Shown: positions 16,110 through 27,400 of the stretch, piece after piece
How the letters are laid out: each line of letters begins with the position of its first letter
Numbering within the stretch: position 1 is the stretch's first letter
From: Tubulanus polymorphus
Lineage: Eukaryota; Nemertea; Palaeonemertea; Tubulaniformes; Tubulanidae
Direction: 5' to 3'
Assembly (NCBI RefSeq): GCF_964204645.1
Contig: NC_134035.1
Location: 3,672,001-3,736,000 of the forward strand
DNA length: 64,000 bases
Made by a program: the position numbers and the translations under genes
Notes under the pieces: model-generated
Database searches by the model: none
What the model was told of the DNA's origin: nothing
What the model saw: the letters and a program-made list of their open reading frames with translations, nothing else

Positions 16110-16220
16110 TTCCCTGCTAATATCGAAATCAGTTGTTGAGTTATTGTCTCGTGCGGATCTGGTAATCTTGAGACTTTGATCGGGGAATCCAGATAATCAG
16201 GAAATTCTGGGTGTCCATAC
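16110..16220 (-). CDS. Probable upstream exon of the cyclodipeptide synthase gene
   Basis: A donor (GTAAGAAGG, complement 16,101-16,109) closes an open stretch that ends in phase 2 and fits the next exon exactly (AA|G TCA gives Lys-Ser). The peptide ends in HETITQQLISILAGK, a helix-like lead-in before the first Rossmann strand, where CDPSs carry N-terminal sequence. An acceptor CAG lies at 16,221-16,223; an alternative acceptor gives a start near 16,206. The start codon exon is not identified. A donor at about 16,500 (CTA|GTAAGAAT) preceded by an open stretch at about 16,507-16,640 is a candidate for the exon before this one. Phase fit is seen; membership is inferred. Confidence 0.45.
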
Positions 16221-16317
16221 CTGTGCGAACCATGCGGGGGCACACACGCACGGACACATAGATAAAACCGTACCCCCCGGGAAGAGCGAATATGTAATCG
16301 ATCTAATATGAGAATCA

Positions 16318-16460
16318 TTCATTGGGGATGAGTACCATTTTGTTCTAGAATGCCCTTTCCTTCAGAATCTTCGCACCCGGTTCATTAAACCATTCTTTAG
16401 AATAAGACCAAGTGACTTCAAATTGATACAATTATTAAATTGTAAGGGCAAGCAGCTCTG
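16318..16460 (+). pseudogene. LINE reverse transcriptase C-terminal fragment
   Basis: Plus-strand translation reads GDEYHFVLECPFLQNLRTRF and continues with FKLIQLLNCKG, which matches the common C-terminal end of LINE-type open reading frames (an 'xDExHFLxxCPxxxxxR' motif). Nothing upstream continues the reverse transcriptase, so it is a short relic. Confidence 0.5.
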
Positions 16461-17232
16461 TAAACCTGACTCGCATTATACCGCGTAAGCTTAATTCAAA
16501 ATTCTTACTAGCGTCCCCGATGTCGGACTTCGTCGTCGTGTCCGATCTATCGAGCACTGAGTCCGCTCCAGCAGTCCGAGTTGTTCGTGTAAAATGGTGG
16601 ATGTCGTGCGCGACGATTTGTTATGAAACATTTTGCAAATATCCACTTCCAAAAAGATAACTGATATCATTTCCACAAATACACAAGTGTAAGCGTAATT
16701 TATCACTTTTACCATGTTTAAGTGTAAGGATGAGTCGGTGCGCCTGTTAATCTATCGCCCGGCTTTGAACTTACAGCTGACGAAAAGGATGGCGATTCAA
16801 TTCAATACTTTTTTATTCAAGTTGCCACGCCGGGCCCCTTCTCTCCATAGTCAGTAACCTGTCTGTGGTTTAGTTTCACATTCGGATATTTTCACAAACC
16901 ACATATCGTTGGTATATGCCCATCTGATTATAAAAAAGCTATCCACCAACGATTAGGTAACTACCCCCCCTCCCCCCCCCTCCCGGTCGACGCGACAGCT
17001 AAAAATGCCCTAAATAGAATAATCACCTAATCATTGGTTGTCTCAGTTAGGATTTCTAAAATAACAGTCGCCTTTCCGTTATGCTTGTAGTAGTGTGGAA
17101 GATTAAGCTTCAAAATTATGAATGGCTCTTTTCATTATATAAGGCTCATTATAGGGTGAAAAAAAGCCATATTACTGTAATATAAGTAATTCATTCGAAT
17201 TATTTCATTTATCGCTAATTTATTTCTTGCAG

Positions 17233-18137
17233 CTGATTGTTTATCGAACAATATGGGAGCTACGTATTCCACGGAGGCAGCTGCAGCTGTAACGACGACG
17301 ACTGGTGCGAATATCTTACCAACGACCACGACGAAAGAATGCCCGATGAATAATCAGGCATCCGAAGCCGAAACCGAACATTCCGTTCAAATGAAATACG
17401 CCGGCGAATGTCCGATGCACCGCGAGGAGGGAACCGCGTCGGGCGCGACCGCGCAGCGCGAGCATACCGTGCAGATGTCGTACGCGAGCGAGTGCCCGAT
17501 GCATTTATCGCAGCTGGCCGCCGACGAAAAGATCGACCCGACGAACATGATGCCGCCGCCGAACCAGCAACCGTCGCCGGGGCAACCGTTTCGATTGTCG
17601 ACGACGCGCGAAGTCTCGACGATTCCGAAAGGCGGCGCCACCGCCGATAACGCCGGCCAGAACTGGGTCTACCCGTCGCAGCAGATGTTCTGGAACGCGA
17701 TGATTCGCAAAGGCTGGCGCTGGGAGGACGATGCGTTGTCGGCGAACGACATGGCGCACATCATACGCATACACAACGCGAACAATGAACACGCGTGGCA
17801 GGAGGTGTTGCGCTGGGAGGCGTTGCACGCGCGCGAATGCGACGACCCGAAGCTCGTGCGGTTCGGCGGCAAGGCGAAGGAGTTCTCGCCGCGCGCGCGC
17901 ATACGCGGCTGGATGGGTTACGAGTTGCCGTTCGATCGACACGACTGGATCGTCGACCGCTGCGGTCGCGAGGTGCGCTACGTGATCGACTACTACGACG
18001 GCGGCGCGGTCGACCCGGCGACGAGTCGGTTCACGTTGCTTGACGTGCGGCCGGCGTTGGATTCGTTCGAGGCGTTGTGGGATCGCATGACGGTCGCCTG
18101 GTGGCGGTGGACGTCGAAGGATCAGTCGGAAAGTTGA
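17233..18137 (+). CDS. HCCS: Holocytochrome c-type synthase (cytochrome c heme lyase)
   Basis: The coding part is 17,253-18,137 (294 residues), in one exon whose 5' UTR starts after an acceptor (TTTCTTGCAG) at 17,232. HCCS works in the mitochondrial intermembrane space and attaches heme to the CXXCH motif of apocytochrome c. Diagnostic stretches are [14 protein letters not shown] (about 137-150), [14 protein letters not shown] (173-186), whose first His (174) matches the heme-ligating His154 of human HCCS, and [13 protein letters not shown] (226-238). The N-terminal third has three Cys-Pro-Met heme regulatory-type motifs (Cys 30, 53, 81); the second and third sit in a repeated block ([28 protein letters not shown]). 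The core is collinear with the human protein (268 aa); the extra length is N-terminal. The coding sequence is much more GC- and CpG-rich than its flanks. The upstream 5' UTR exon was not located. Confidence 0.95.
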
Positions 18138-18257
18138 TAACGTTCACGCGCTACAACTGCTGTCGATCGATCCTTACTCTCGGTCTTGTGTTGATAAACA
18201 CCCCGCAATTTGTTTAAATTTACGAGAAAATCTATTTGGAAAACTGTTATTCGTGTG

Positions 18258-18580
18258 ATTCTATATTCAGTGAATTATTTACAGCAGTCACAATGCTATT
18301 GAGTTCCCTGATTCTCAACTCTGTGAGATATTTACAGCAGTCCTAACGCTACCGAGTTCCCTGATTCTCAACTAGGTGAAATATTTACAGCAGTCCTAAC
18401 GCTACCGAGTTCCCTGATTCTTTATTCAGTGAACAGCAGTTGCAATGTTACTGAGTTATCTGATTCTCAACTCAGTGAGATTTCCAGCAATCCCAGCACT
18501 ACTGAGTTCCCTGATTCTCAACTAGGCGAAATATTTACAGCAGTCCCTAAACGCTACCGAGTTCCCTGATCCCCAACTGC
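18258..18580. repeat. About 61-bp tandem repeat, 5-6 copies, 3' of HCCS
   Basis: Units contain 'atatttacagcagtcctaac', then 'gctaccgagttccctgattc' and 'tcaactaggtgaa'. Copies differ by substitutions and small deletions (one lacks part of 'atatttac'). A single inverted relative occurs at about 47,880-47,965 in MED25 intron 18, so the unit is dispersed as well as tandem. Confidence 0.8.
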
Positions 18581-18835
18581 TATCAATAACTAATTTTCGT
18601 TATTTATCCGCTACATTGTGGGGTTTTCATGTACACTATATAGACAAGTCCACTGCAGACCGAGTAAGGCGCGGTTAACTGCATAACAGAATGAACAGCT
18701 GACTGTAAATTGAAATAATCAAATGAATTGTGATATTTAGTCATCAATCGAAAAATGTATAAAGATATCAGTAGATAAAGGATAGATTCGATGGTAAACG
18801 TACATAATGAACTGCCCTTATTCAGACTTATCAGT

Positions 18836-18841
18836 AATAAA
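18836..18841 (+). terminator. Candidate polyA signal of HCCS
   Basis: AATAAA about 700 bp past the HCCS stop; the first canonical hexamer I noticed downstream. If used, the 3' UTR contains the ~61-bp tandem repeat. Confidence 0.4.
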
Positions 18842-19910
18842 GACCTCAAATGATTTATCTAACGGATGAATTTTATCAGTTGTAAGTATTGATTATCGCG
18901 TGTGTTCACTACTATTAGCCATGTAATTATTAGATTGTCATATTCCGGTGGTGTTTTGTAGATTTTGATTGTTACGAATGGAGGTTGTTTTTTTTTTAGT
19001 TTTAATCGATAGTAAAATTCCGTCTATTATTGATATCGATGATTCAACTCATTTTATTCGGAGTTTTGGTTTCAATTTTTCCCGCGTTGACAAATTGATT
19101 GTTTGATTGAGGTTGCAGGTGACTGTCGGGGCACTTTCGTAGTCCATGCAAGAGAATCTCATTACTATATACATATATCACAATCGGGTGAATTATACAT
19201 AATCACCATTGAAGAGACACTATATCCGTGTTGTGTGACGATCATATATTACGAGGATCCTACAAAGAAAAGTCCGAAAATGTTTTTCTTGAGCTATACA
19301 TAATGATTGGGATGGCCGTTATTGAGGAGTGGAACTACATACATTGCCTATTTTGACAAGCCCTGTAATAATGGCTAATTCTTTTCTGCGCAACTTAACT
19401 AAGGATTCTTAGTACTCGAAGGGCAGATTTCTGTCCAGATAACATTATTGCGTGGTAAATTTGTTTTAGGATCACTCTAGATGCTCAGAAAATAATCAAT
19501 TATTCAGATTTTCTCGAGGGAGGGCCCCCAAAACCGCCTAGGTTCCATTCGAGATTGCACAGTGGAAGAGGCCTGTAAACTCAGGATTCGTCCCCGCTGG
19601 TGTCAAAATATAAAAGATTTGAATTGAATTGTCCGAGATTGATAATTTTCAAGCAACATGGTGCATAGATAGATGGCGCTGATTGTAAATTAAAGACAAA
19701 TTCAACGAAAATATATTACAGTTCGTTATTAGATTTCGTTTTATTTCAATTTTTCTGATTAAAACCTGTGCAAATACTGTAGTGTCTGTACGTCAACTAC
19801 ACCAAGAAATCGAGAACGAGTTGTGTGAGTCACTTGTCTTAAGCTTAAGGCCTTTCTTAAATGTTTTTTTTTGAGTGACTTTGTTTTTAGGAATAGGATT
19901 GTCAAAACTG

Positions 19911-20246
19911 AGGCCTTTTTATGAACACTCGATTAGTATATTCGAGTATGCAAAACGTTTTTATGAGCATGGATTATGTCATAATCCGTCATTTTTATGA
20001 ACATTGGTTATCATAATCGATTAGCATGCTCAGCATACTCGCTCGGCGAGCAAGTATGCCGATTATCTAATCCAACCGATATGGTGTTCTCGGTAGAAGT
20101 CGCTGCTGAGTAGGCCATAATTGAATAATTTCTACCTGGCGTTTTTATCAACCAACATACCCGGTTATGCTAATTGACACTAATCGGCTATATAATCTAG
20201 ATAGCTAATCTATTTCGATTTTGCTGGTTCATAAAAAGGCCTCTGG
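19911..20246. mobile_element. Foldback (MITE-like) element with 17-bp terminal inverted repeats
   Basis: Left end 'gaggcctttttatgaac' is mirrored by 'gttcataaaaaggcctc' at the right. Between them are repeated 'cgattag', 'tcataatc' and 'gcatactcg' words in both orientations. Non-coding, about 337 bp, between HCCS and MED25. Confidence 0.6.
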
Positions 20247-20299
20247 TCTGAAACTTAAGTGAAACTCGAAAAATTTAACCAACACAACATTGGTGTTGT

Positions 20300-21200
20300 A
20301 TCGCGGGATCATTGATATGGCTAAGAATCAAAAGCCTTCCCTTGGATGCTGTAAACTTCCAGCTTTAAGAGGAGGCGTTGATGAGGCACAACGCCTTCGT
20401 TCATGAAATCCATGTAAATGTCTCAATGCTCACTCCTCGATGAGAATCTCCGTCCAGACTTCCATCATGTCCAATAGTTGTGTAACGCAGGCTTTACCGT
20501 GTACAAAACCGTGCTGCTGCTTGCTGAAGAATTGGTTTTCACTTAAGTGTTTGATGACCTTTTCTCTGATGAGTTTTCCCATCATCTTACAGAGTAATGC
20601 ACGTGAGGCTAACTGGTTTATAGTTGCATGGTTGTAGGCGGCTTCTAAGATAGGTGTGACAGTTGCTTTTCGCCAGTCCTGAGGAACTTGACGCTCTGCA
20701 ATGCAAGTGATTTGCAGAAGAGTAGCGTGACTGGGCGAGCCAATATATCCGCCGCTTTTGATAAAACCAGGGGATTGATGCCGTCTGGGGCCTGTAGCTT
20801 TAGTGTGTCTTCAAGGTCTGAAGCATGCTCAGTACTTTCTCCTCTGAGATCACGAAGTCCTCCGAGGTCATACTATACTCAGCTTTTGGTGGGTCAGGGA
20901 GAGGACCATCACCTTCGCAGGTAAACAAACACACTGAAGGAAATCATTCGATAGCTGTGCTTTTTCTTCATTGGATGAGGATTTATTACCGTCTTCTTTC
21001 TTCAAATCACCTACGCCCGAACGCGTTGTTGTTTTGCTCTTTACGTACGACCAGAAAGCTTTGGGATTCTCTTTTGCTTCACTGGCCGCAGTGGCTTCCA
21101 GTCTTCTTTTTGCTTTCCTTCATTCACTGCTGGCTTTGTTCCTTGTCTTGAGGTAAACTGTGTTATCGCTCTTTTCTCATGTTCGCTGCTGTTCGAGCTG
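20300..21200 (-). pseudogene. Decayed CR1-like non-LTR retrotransposon (reverse transcriptase fragment)
   Basis: Minus-strand reading, with frameshifts and stops, recovers a typical non-LTR lead-in (ENPKAFWSYVKSKT, complement of about 21,030-21,075), then LQAPDGINPLVLSKAADILA, then a segment like QVPQDWRKATVTPILE and QQHGFVHGKACVTQLLD. These are the linker and the first reverse transcriptase motifs of CR1/Jockey-type elements. No intact frame remains and catalytic YADD was not found, so it is a dead fragment. Confidence 0.7.
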
Positions 21201-21457
21201 TTATTTTCGTCCGTTGAGCTTATGATGAACTCCTCAGACAAAACTGTTAAATCCACTGGGGCCTGACACAAAAAGTTTTGGACCCCCAGTATACCCATCC
21301 TAGGTATCGGTACTATGAAATTTTTTGCCGTTGGTTTTGCTCCTTTTCTGGCTTAACTGAATACTGAGATTAATATCAGTCGGCTAATCAACTTATCTTC
21401 ATCGTCTTTATAGAATACACATAGCAGTGTGACGTGTACGATCTGGATACCGGCGAC

Positions 21458-24400
21458 ATGTCGGTCAATCAACAACAACTTCAGCAACAACAACAACAAC
21501 AGCAGCAGCAGCAGCAGACCGGTCAACAACAGAGTAATACACAACAGCAACAACAACAGCAGCAACAACAACAACAACAGAATATAGAAACCGCTCATAC
21601 GACGTACGATGTTGTAGTTGTTGTGGAAGGAACTGCGAATCTCGGCGCTTATTTCAACTCGTTAAAAGAGCACTACATTCTACCCTCATTAGAGTAAGTA
21701 CTACATTCTACTATTGTAGATAGTTGGGACTATTTCCAGTCTTCATGAACAGGGATCAAAATTTGCTGTTGTAACCACCCGAGATGCACAATAGATATTT
21801 TTCCTAAATATACTACTATAAAAATATATATGTTTCTTGACTAAATGCCTCTCAGAGATGCTCAGAAAACTCTAAAATGATAGTAAAATTTCAAAAAAAT
21901 TTTGCTGATATGCCTTTCCGCCCTAAATCAAGAATATATGCCCTTTTTATTGGTCAACATAGTCACAACATGCACCTGGAGTATCAATTTTTTTAGCCTA
22001 AGCTTTAACTTTTTCATGAAACTGATCCTGAACCTGTTTCACGAATTATGTCTAATATCCATTGTACAAAGTGTGTGTAGATTTAGGCCATCGTGGGTAT
22101 TTCACGTACACGTACTGCCGGGCTTATCCCGAGTTCAGAGTTACTTTGAATAGATGTGGCAGTTTCAACAGTAAGCTGATGTTGGCCATAAACTGGCTGA
22201 AGTTGAAGATGTGCGTACCGTTAATGTAAGCTGATATCTTTTTTTTATATAGATATTTTAGTGGCGGTCCACCGGAGGAAGTCGATTATGGATGTGATGT
22301 AAGTTTTGACACTTAAAGCTATTTATCAATTCATGAGAGATAACATTTTCTTTGATATTTTGCTTAATTTCTCCGATGAAAAACGAGAAGTTCAATTTGA
22401 AGCATCTCCAATGTTTTCTTATTCTAATTGAGTTTAGAAATTAGATAGTTTGAAATTTCTTGACAGTTTGAAAATTGTTACCAAACCCATAAACTCAATT
22501 TAATTATATTTCTTGAGGGGTCACCGGCGACATAGGTTTTCAAGCAGTGATTTTGTATTGAATGGCTCATCAGAATAGGAAACTGACCTATTGCAACTTA
22601 ATACGCGAAAGTGAAAGCAAAAACGAACCCAAAATTTTGATTGTAACGGGCGTAACATACTCTCTACCGGGCGATTCTAGTTAGTATATCAGGTTTACAG
22701 ATTACACTTACTACCCCGGAATCAGTGCGGTGTATTGCGGTCGAAATGAATGCGCCAGAAGAGAATTCCAGAATCGGTATAGAGGGCGCAATCAAAACCC
22801 GCCACGTCGTACATCTTCGTTTCGCAAATCTGGATGCAACGAACTAAGTGAACGAGTTCATAGTCTGATTGGTTTACATGAACCGGGATTGAAAAGAAAA
22901 TTCCACACAATCGACCGATTATCCAAGTGGCTGCCCTGTAAAATGAAAAGGTTTCACTTACATGGTTTTTTTTTTTGTTGGGCTACACACGACGCTAGAA
23001 AATCTGCCGCTTTGATTGGAAATCGAATCAATCGAATGATCTAAACAAAATGCTTCTGCAACCCAGTTCGATGCAAGCTGTCAACTGTGTCAGTTTCGGC
23101 ATCGCAGCTGCACCTGTTAGCTTTTGTGAAAAACATCGAAGATAGACCGAGTATTTCCAGTGCGATATGCGGCATTATGGATCATGTGTTTCAGAGGCCT
23201 GTAGATTCCCCGTTGTTCACAGGATTATTTGTCTGCCGATCGATATGTCAGTTTTTCAGAGGCGTCATTCGCCTATTTCTGTGTGAAATGTCAAAGATTA
23301 AATGTATATCTGTTGGAATCATTAAAACTAATAATTACACGGATGTGATGCAAATGTGGAGAAAAAAAAACGTGAACATTTCTGAATAGTAAATTTTTGT
23401 GTGAAAAACGTGAACATTTTGGAAAACATGTGAAACTTTTTAAAAAAAGATTTATGTAGTTTTTGTAGGCTGTATATATATATGTCCTTTTATCTCTGAG
23501 CTCTGCTTTAAGAGTAAATGTATATCTGTTCATTGTCTAGTATCCGTCATTGATTGGTATGTACCATAAAAATTGGTCTTGCAATAGGAAAACTAGGTGA
23601 ATCACGCGTCTCAATAAATTCTGATTAGTCTTTAGTTATGATAAGATTTTGATTGAATTTGAATAGAAATCCGGCGTCAATGTCGTACTGTACGCTAGAG
23701 ACACCTGGCGAACTCGTATCGATTCTTATTCTTTTATTTCATTTACAGAATAGTTGTACGTTATTCTGTCTGGTCGTTTTCACTGCTGCTGACTACGCTC
23801 CCGGTCCGCCGGTGAAGTGTATAGCTCCGACGGCTAGCACGCACGAATTCATGAAATGGATGGACCAGATTTTGTACGTATTTTGCGAAAATTCAACTCC
23901 ATAAGCCGAGCACATTCGGAATAAACTGTTGTATCTAATTAACAGATTTATAGGCGGTGGTGGAGAGGCTTGTAGTCATGTGGCTGAAGGTTTGAGTACG
24001 GCCTGTCAAGTATTTGATGACCTGCAAGAACTCAGAAAATCCATGTAAGTTTCCCTGGTCTATATCTGTAACTGTTTATCAGTCATCTCTACCTAGAGAG
24101 AAGTGATATTGGTATTATTACCCCTAGCCTATATCTGTTACTGTGTATCAGTCATCTCTCCCTGGAGAGAAGTGATATTGGTATTATCCCCCCTAGCCTA
24201 TATCTGTAACTGTGTATCAGTCATCTCTCCCTAGAGAGAAGTGATATTGGTATTATAACCCCTAGTCTATATCTGTAACTGTGTATCAGTCATCTCTCCC
24301 TGGAGAGAAGTGATATTGGTATTATGACCCCTAGTCTATATCTGTAACTGTGTATCAGTCATCTGTACCTGGAGGGAAGTGATATTGGTATTATCACCCC

Positions 24401-27400
24401 TAGTCTATATCTGTCACTGTGTATCGGTCATCTCTACCTGGAGAGAAGTGATATTGGTATTATTACCCCTAGTCTATATCTGTAACTGTGTATCAGTCAT
24501 CTCTACCTGGAGGGAAGTGATATTGGTATTATCACCCCTAGTATATATCTGTCACTGTGTATCAGTCATCTCTACCTGAGAGAAGTGATATTGGTATTAT
24601 CACCCCTAGACTATATCTGTAACTGTGTATCGGTCATCTCTACCTGGAGAGAAGTGATATTGGTATTATCACCCCTAGTCTATATCTGTAACTGTATATC
24701 AGTCATCTCTACCTAGAGAGAAGTGAGATTGGTATTATCACCCCTAGCCTATATCTGTTACTGTGTATCAGTCATCTCTACCTGGAGGGAAGTGAGATTG
24801 GTATTGTCACCCCTAGCCTATATCTGTTACTGTGTATCAGTCATCTCTCCCTAGAGAGAAGTGAGATTGGTATTATCACCCCTAGCCTATATCTGTTACT
24901 GTGTATCAGTCATCTCTACCTGGAGGGAAGTGAGATTGGTATTGTCACCCCTAGCCTATATCTGTTACTGTGTATCAGTCATCTCTCCCTAGAGAGAAGT
25001 GAGATTGGTATTATCACCCCTAGCCTATATCTGTTACTGTGTATCAGTCATCTCTACCTGGAGGGAAGTGAGATTGGTATTGTCACCCCTAGCCTATATC
25101 TGTTACTGTGTATCAGTCATCTCTCCCTAGAGAGAAGTGAGATTGGTATTATCACCCCTAGCCTATATCCGTTACTGTGTATCAGTCATCTCTACCTGGA
25201 GAGAAGTGATGTTGGTATTATCACCCCTAGCCTATATCTGTCACTGTGTATCAGTCATCTCTACCTGGATGGTAGTGATATTGGTATTATTACCCCTAGC
25301 CTATATCTGTTACTGTGTATCAGTCATCTCTCCTTGGAGAGAAGTGACATTGGTATTATGACCCCTAGCATTTATCTGTAACTGTATATCAGTCATCTCT
25401 ACCTGGAGAGAAATGATATTGGTATCATTACCCCTAGCCTTTATCTGTAACTGTATATCAGTCATCTCTACCTGGATGGTAGTGATATTGGTATTATTAC
25501 CCCTAGCCTATATCTGTCACTGTGTATCAGTCATCTCTACCTGGAGAGAAGTGATAATGATATTATCACCCCTAGTCTATATCTGTTACTGTGTATCAGT
25601 CATCTCTCCTTGGAGAGAAGTGACATTGGTATTATGACCCCTAGTCTTTATCTGTAACTGTATATCAGTCATCTCTACCTGGAGGGAAGTGATATTGGTA
25701 TTATAACCCCTAGCCTTTATCTGTAACTGTATATCAGTCATCTCTACCTGGAGAGAAGTGATATTGGTATCATTACCCCTAGCCTATATCTGTAACTGTG
25801 TATCAGTCATCTCTACCTGGATGGTAGTGAGTGATATTGGTATTATTACCCCTAGCCTATATCTGTTACTGTGTATCAGTCATCTCTCCTTGGAGAGAAG
25901 TGACATTGGTATTATGACCCCTAGCCTTTATCTGTAACTGTATATCAGTCATCTCTACCTGGAGAGAAGTGATATTGGTATCATTACCCCTAGCCTTTAT
26001 CTGTAACTGTATATCAGTCATCTCTACCTGGATGGTAGTGAGTGATATTGGTATTATTACCCCTAGCCTATATCTGTTACTGTGTATCAGTCATCTCTCC
26101 TTGGAGAGAAGTGACATTGGTATTATGACCCCTAGCCTTTATCTGTAACTGTATATCAGTCATCTCTACCTGGAGAGAAGTGATATTGGTATCATTACCC
26201 CTAGCCTTTATCTGTAACTGTATATCAGTCATCTCTACCTGGAGGGAAGTGATATTGGTATTATTACCCCTAGCCTATATCTGTAACTGTGTATCAGTCA
26301 TCTCTACCTGGATGGTAGTGATATTGGTATTATTACCCCTAGCCTATATCTGTCACTGTGTATCAGTCATCTCTACCTGGAGAGAAGTGATATTGATATT
26401 ATCACCCCTAGTCTATATCTGTTACTGTGTATCAGTCATCTCTACCTAGAGAGAAGTGAGATTGGTATTATCACCCCTAGCCTTTATCTGTAACTGTATA
26501 TCAGTCATCTCTACCTGGAGGGAAGCGATATTGGTATCATTACCCCTAGCCTATATCTGTAACTGTATATCAGTCATCTCTACCTGGAGGGAAGTGATAT
26601 TGGTATTATAACCCCTAGCCTTTATCTGTAACTGTATATCAGTCATCTCTACCTGGAGCGAAGTGATATTGGTATCATTACCCCTAGCCTATATCTGTAA
26701 CTGTGTATCAGTCATCTCTACCTGGATGGTAGTGATATTGGTATTATTACCCCTAGCCTATATCTGTTACTGTGTATCAGTCATCTCTCCTTGGAGAGAA
26801 GTGACATTGGTATTATTACCCCTAGCCTTTATCTGTAACTGTATATCAGTCATCTCTACCTGGAGGGAAGTGATATTGGTATTATTACCCCTAGCCTTTA
26901 TCTGTAACTGTATATCAGTCATCTCTACCTGGAGAGAAGTGATATTGGTATCATTACCCCTAGCCTATATCTGTAACTGTGTATCAGTCATCTCTACCTG
27001 GAGGGAAGTGATATTGGTATTATTACCCCTAGCCTTTATCTGTAACTGTATATCAGTCATCTCTACCTGGAGAGAAGTGAGATTGGTATTATCACCCCTA
27101 GCCTATATCTGTAACTGTATATCAGTCATCTCTACCTGGAGGGAAGCGATATTGGTATTATTACCCCTAGCCTATATCTGTAACTGTATATCAGTCATCT
27201 CTACCTGGAGGGAAGTGATATTGGTATTATTACCCCTAGCCTTTATCTGTAACTGTATATCAGTCATCTCTACCTGGAGAGAAGTGATATTGGTATCATT
27301 ACCCCTAGCCTATATCTGTAACTGTGTATCAGTCATCTCTACCTGGATGGTAGTGATATTGGTATTATTACCCCTAGCCTATATCTGTTACTGTGTATCA

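Noticed and set aside
17316-18043. Several overlapping ORFs on both strands within HCCS
   Set aside because: Shadows caused by the GC-rich HCCS coding sequence, which has few AT-rich stops in any frame.
22722-23533. Short ORFs in MED25 intron 2 as nested genes
   Set aside because: No recognised domains and they lie entirely inside an intron without their own conserved features.
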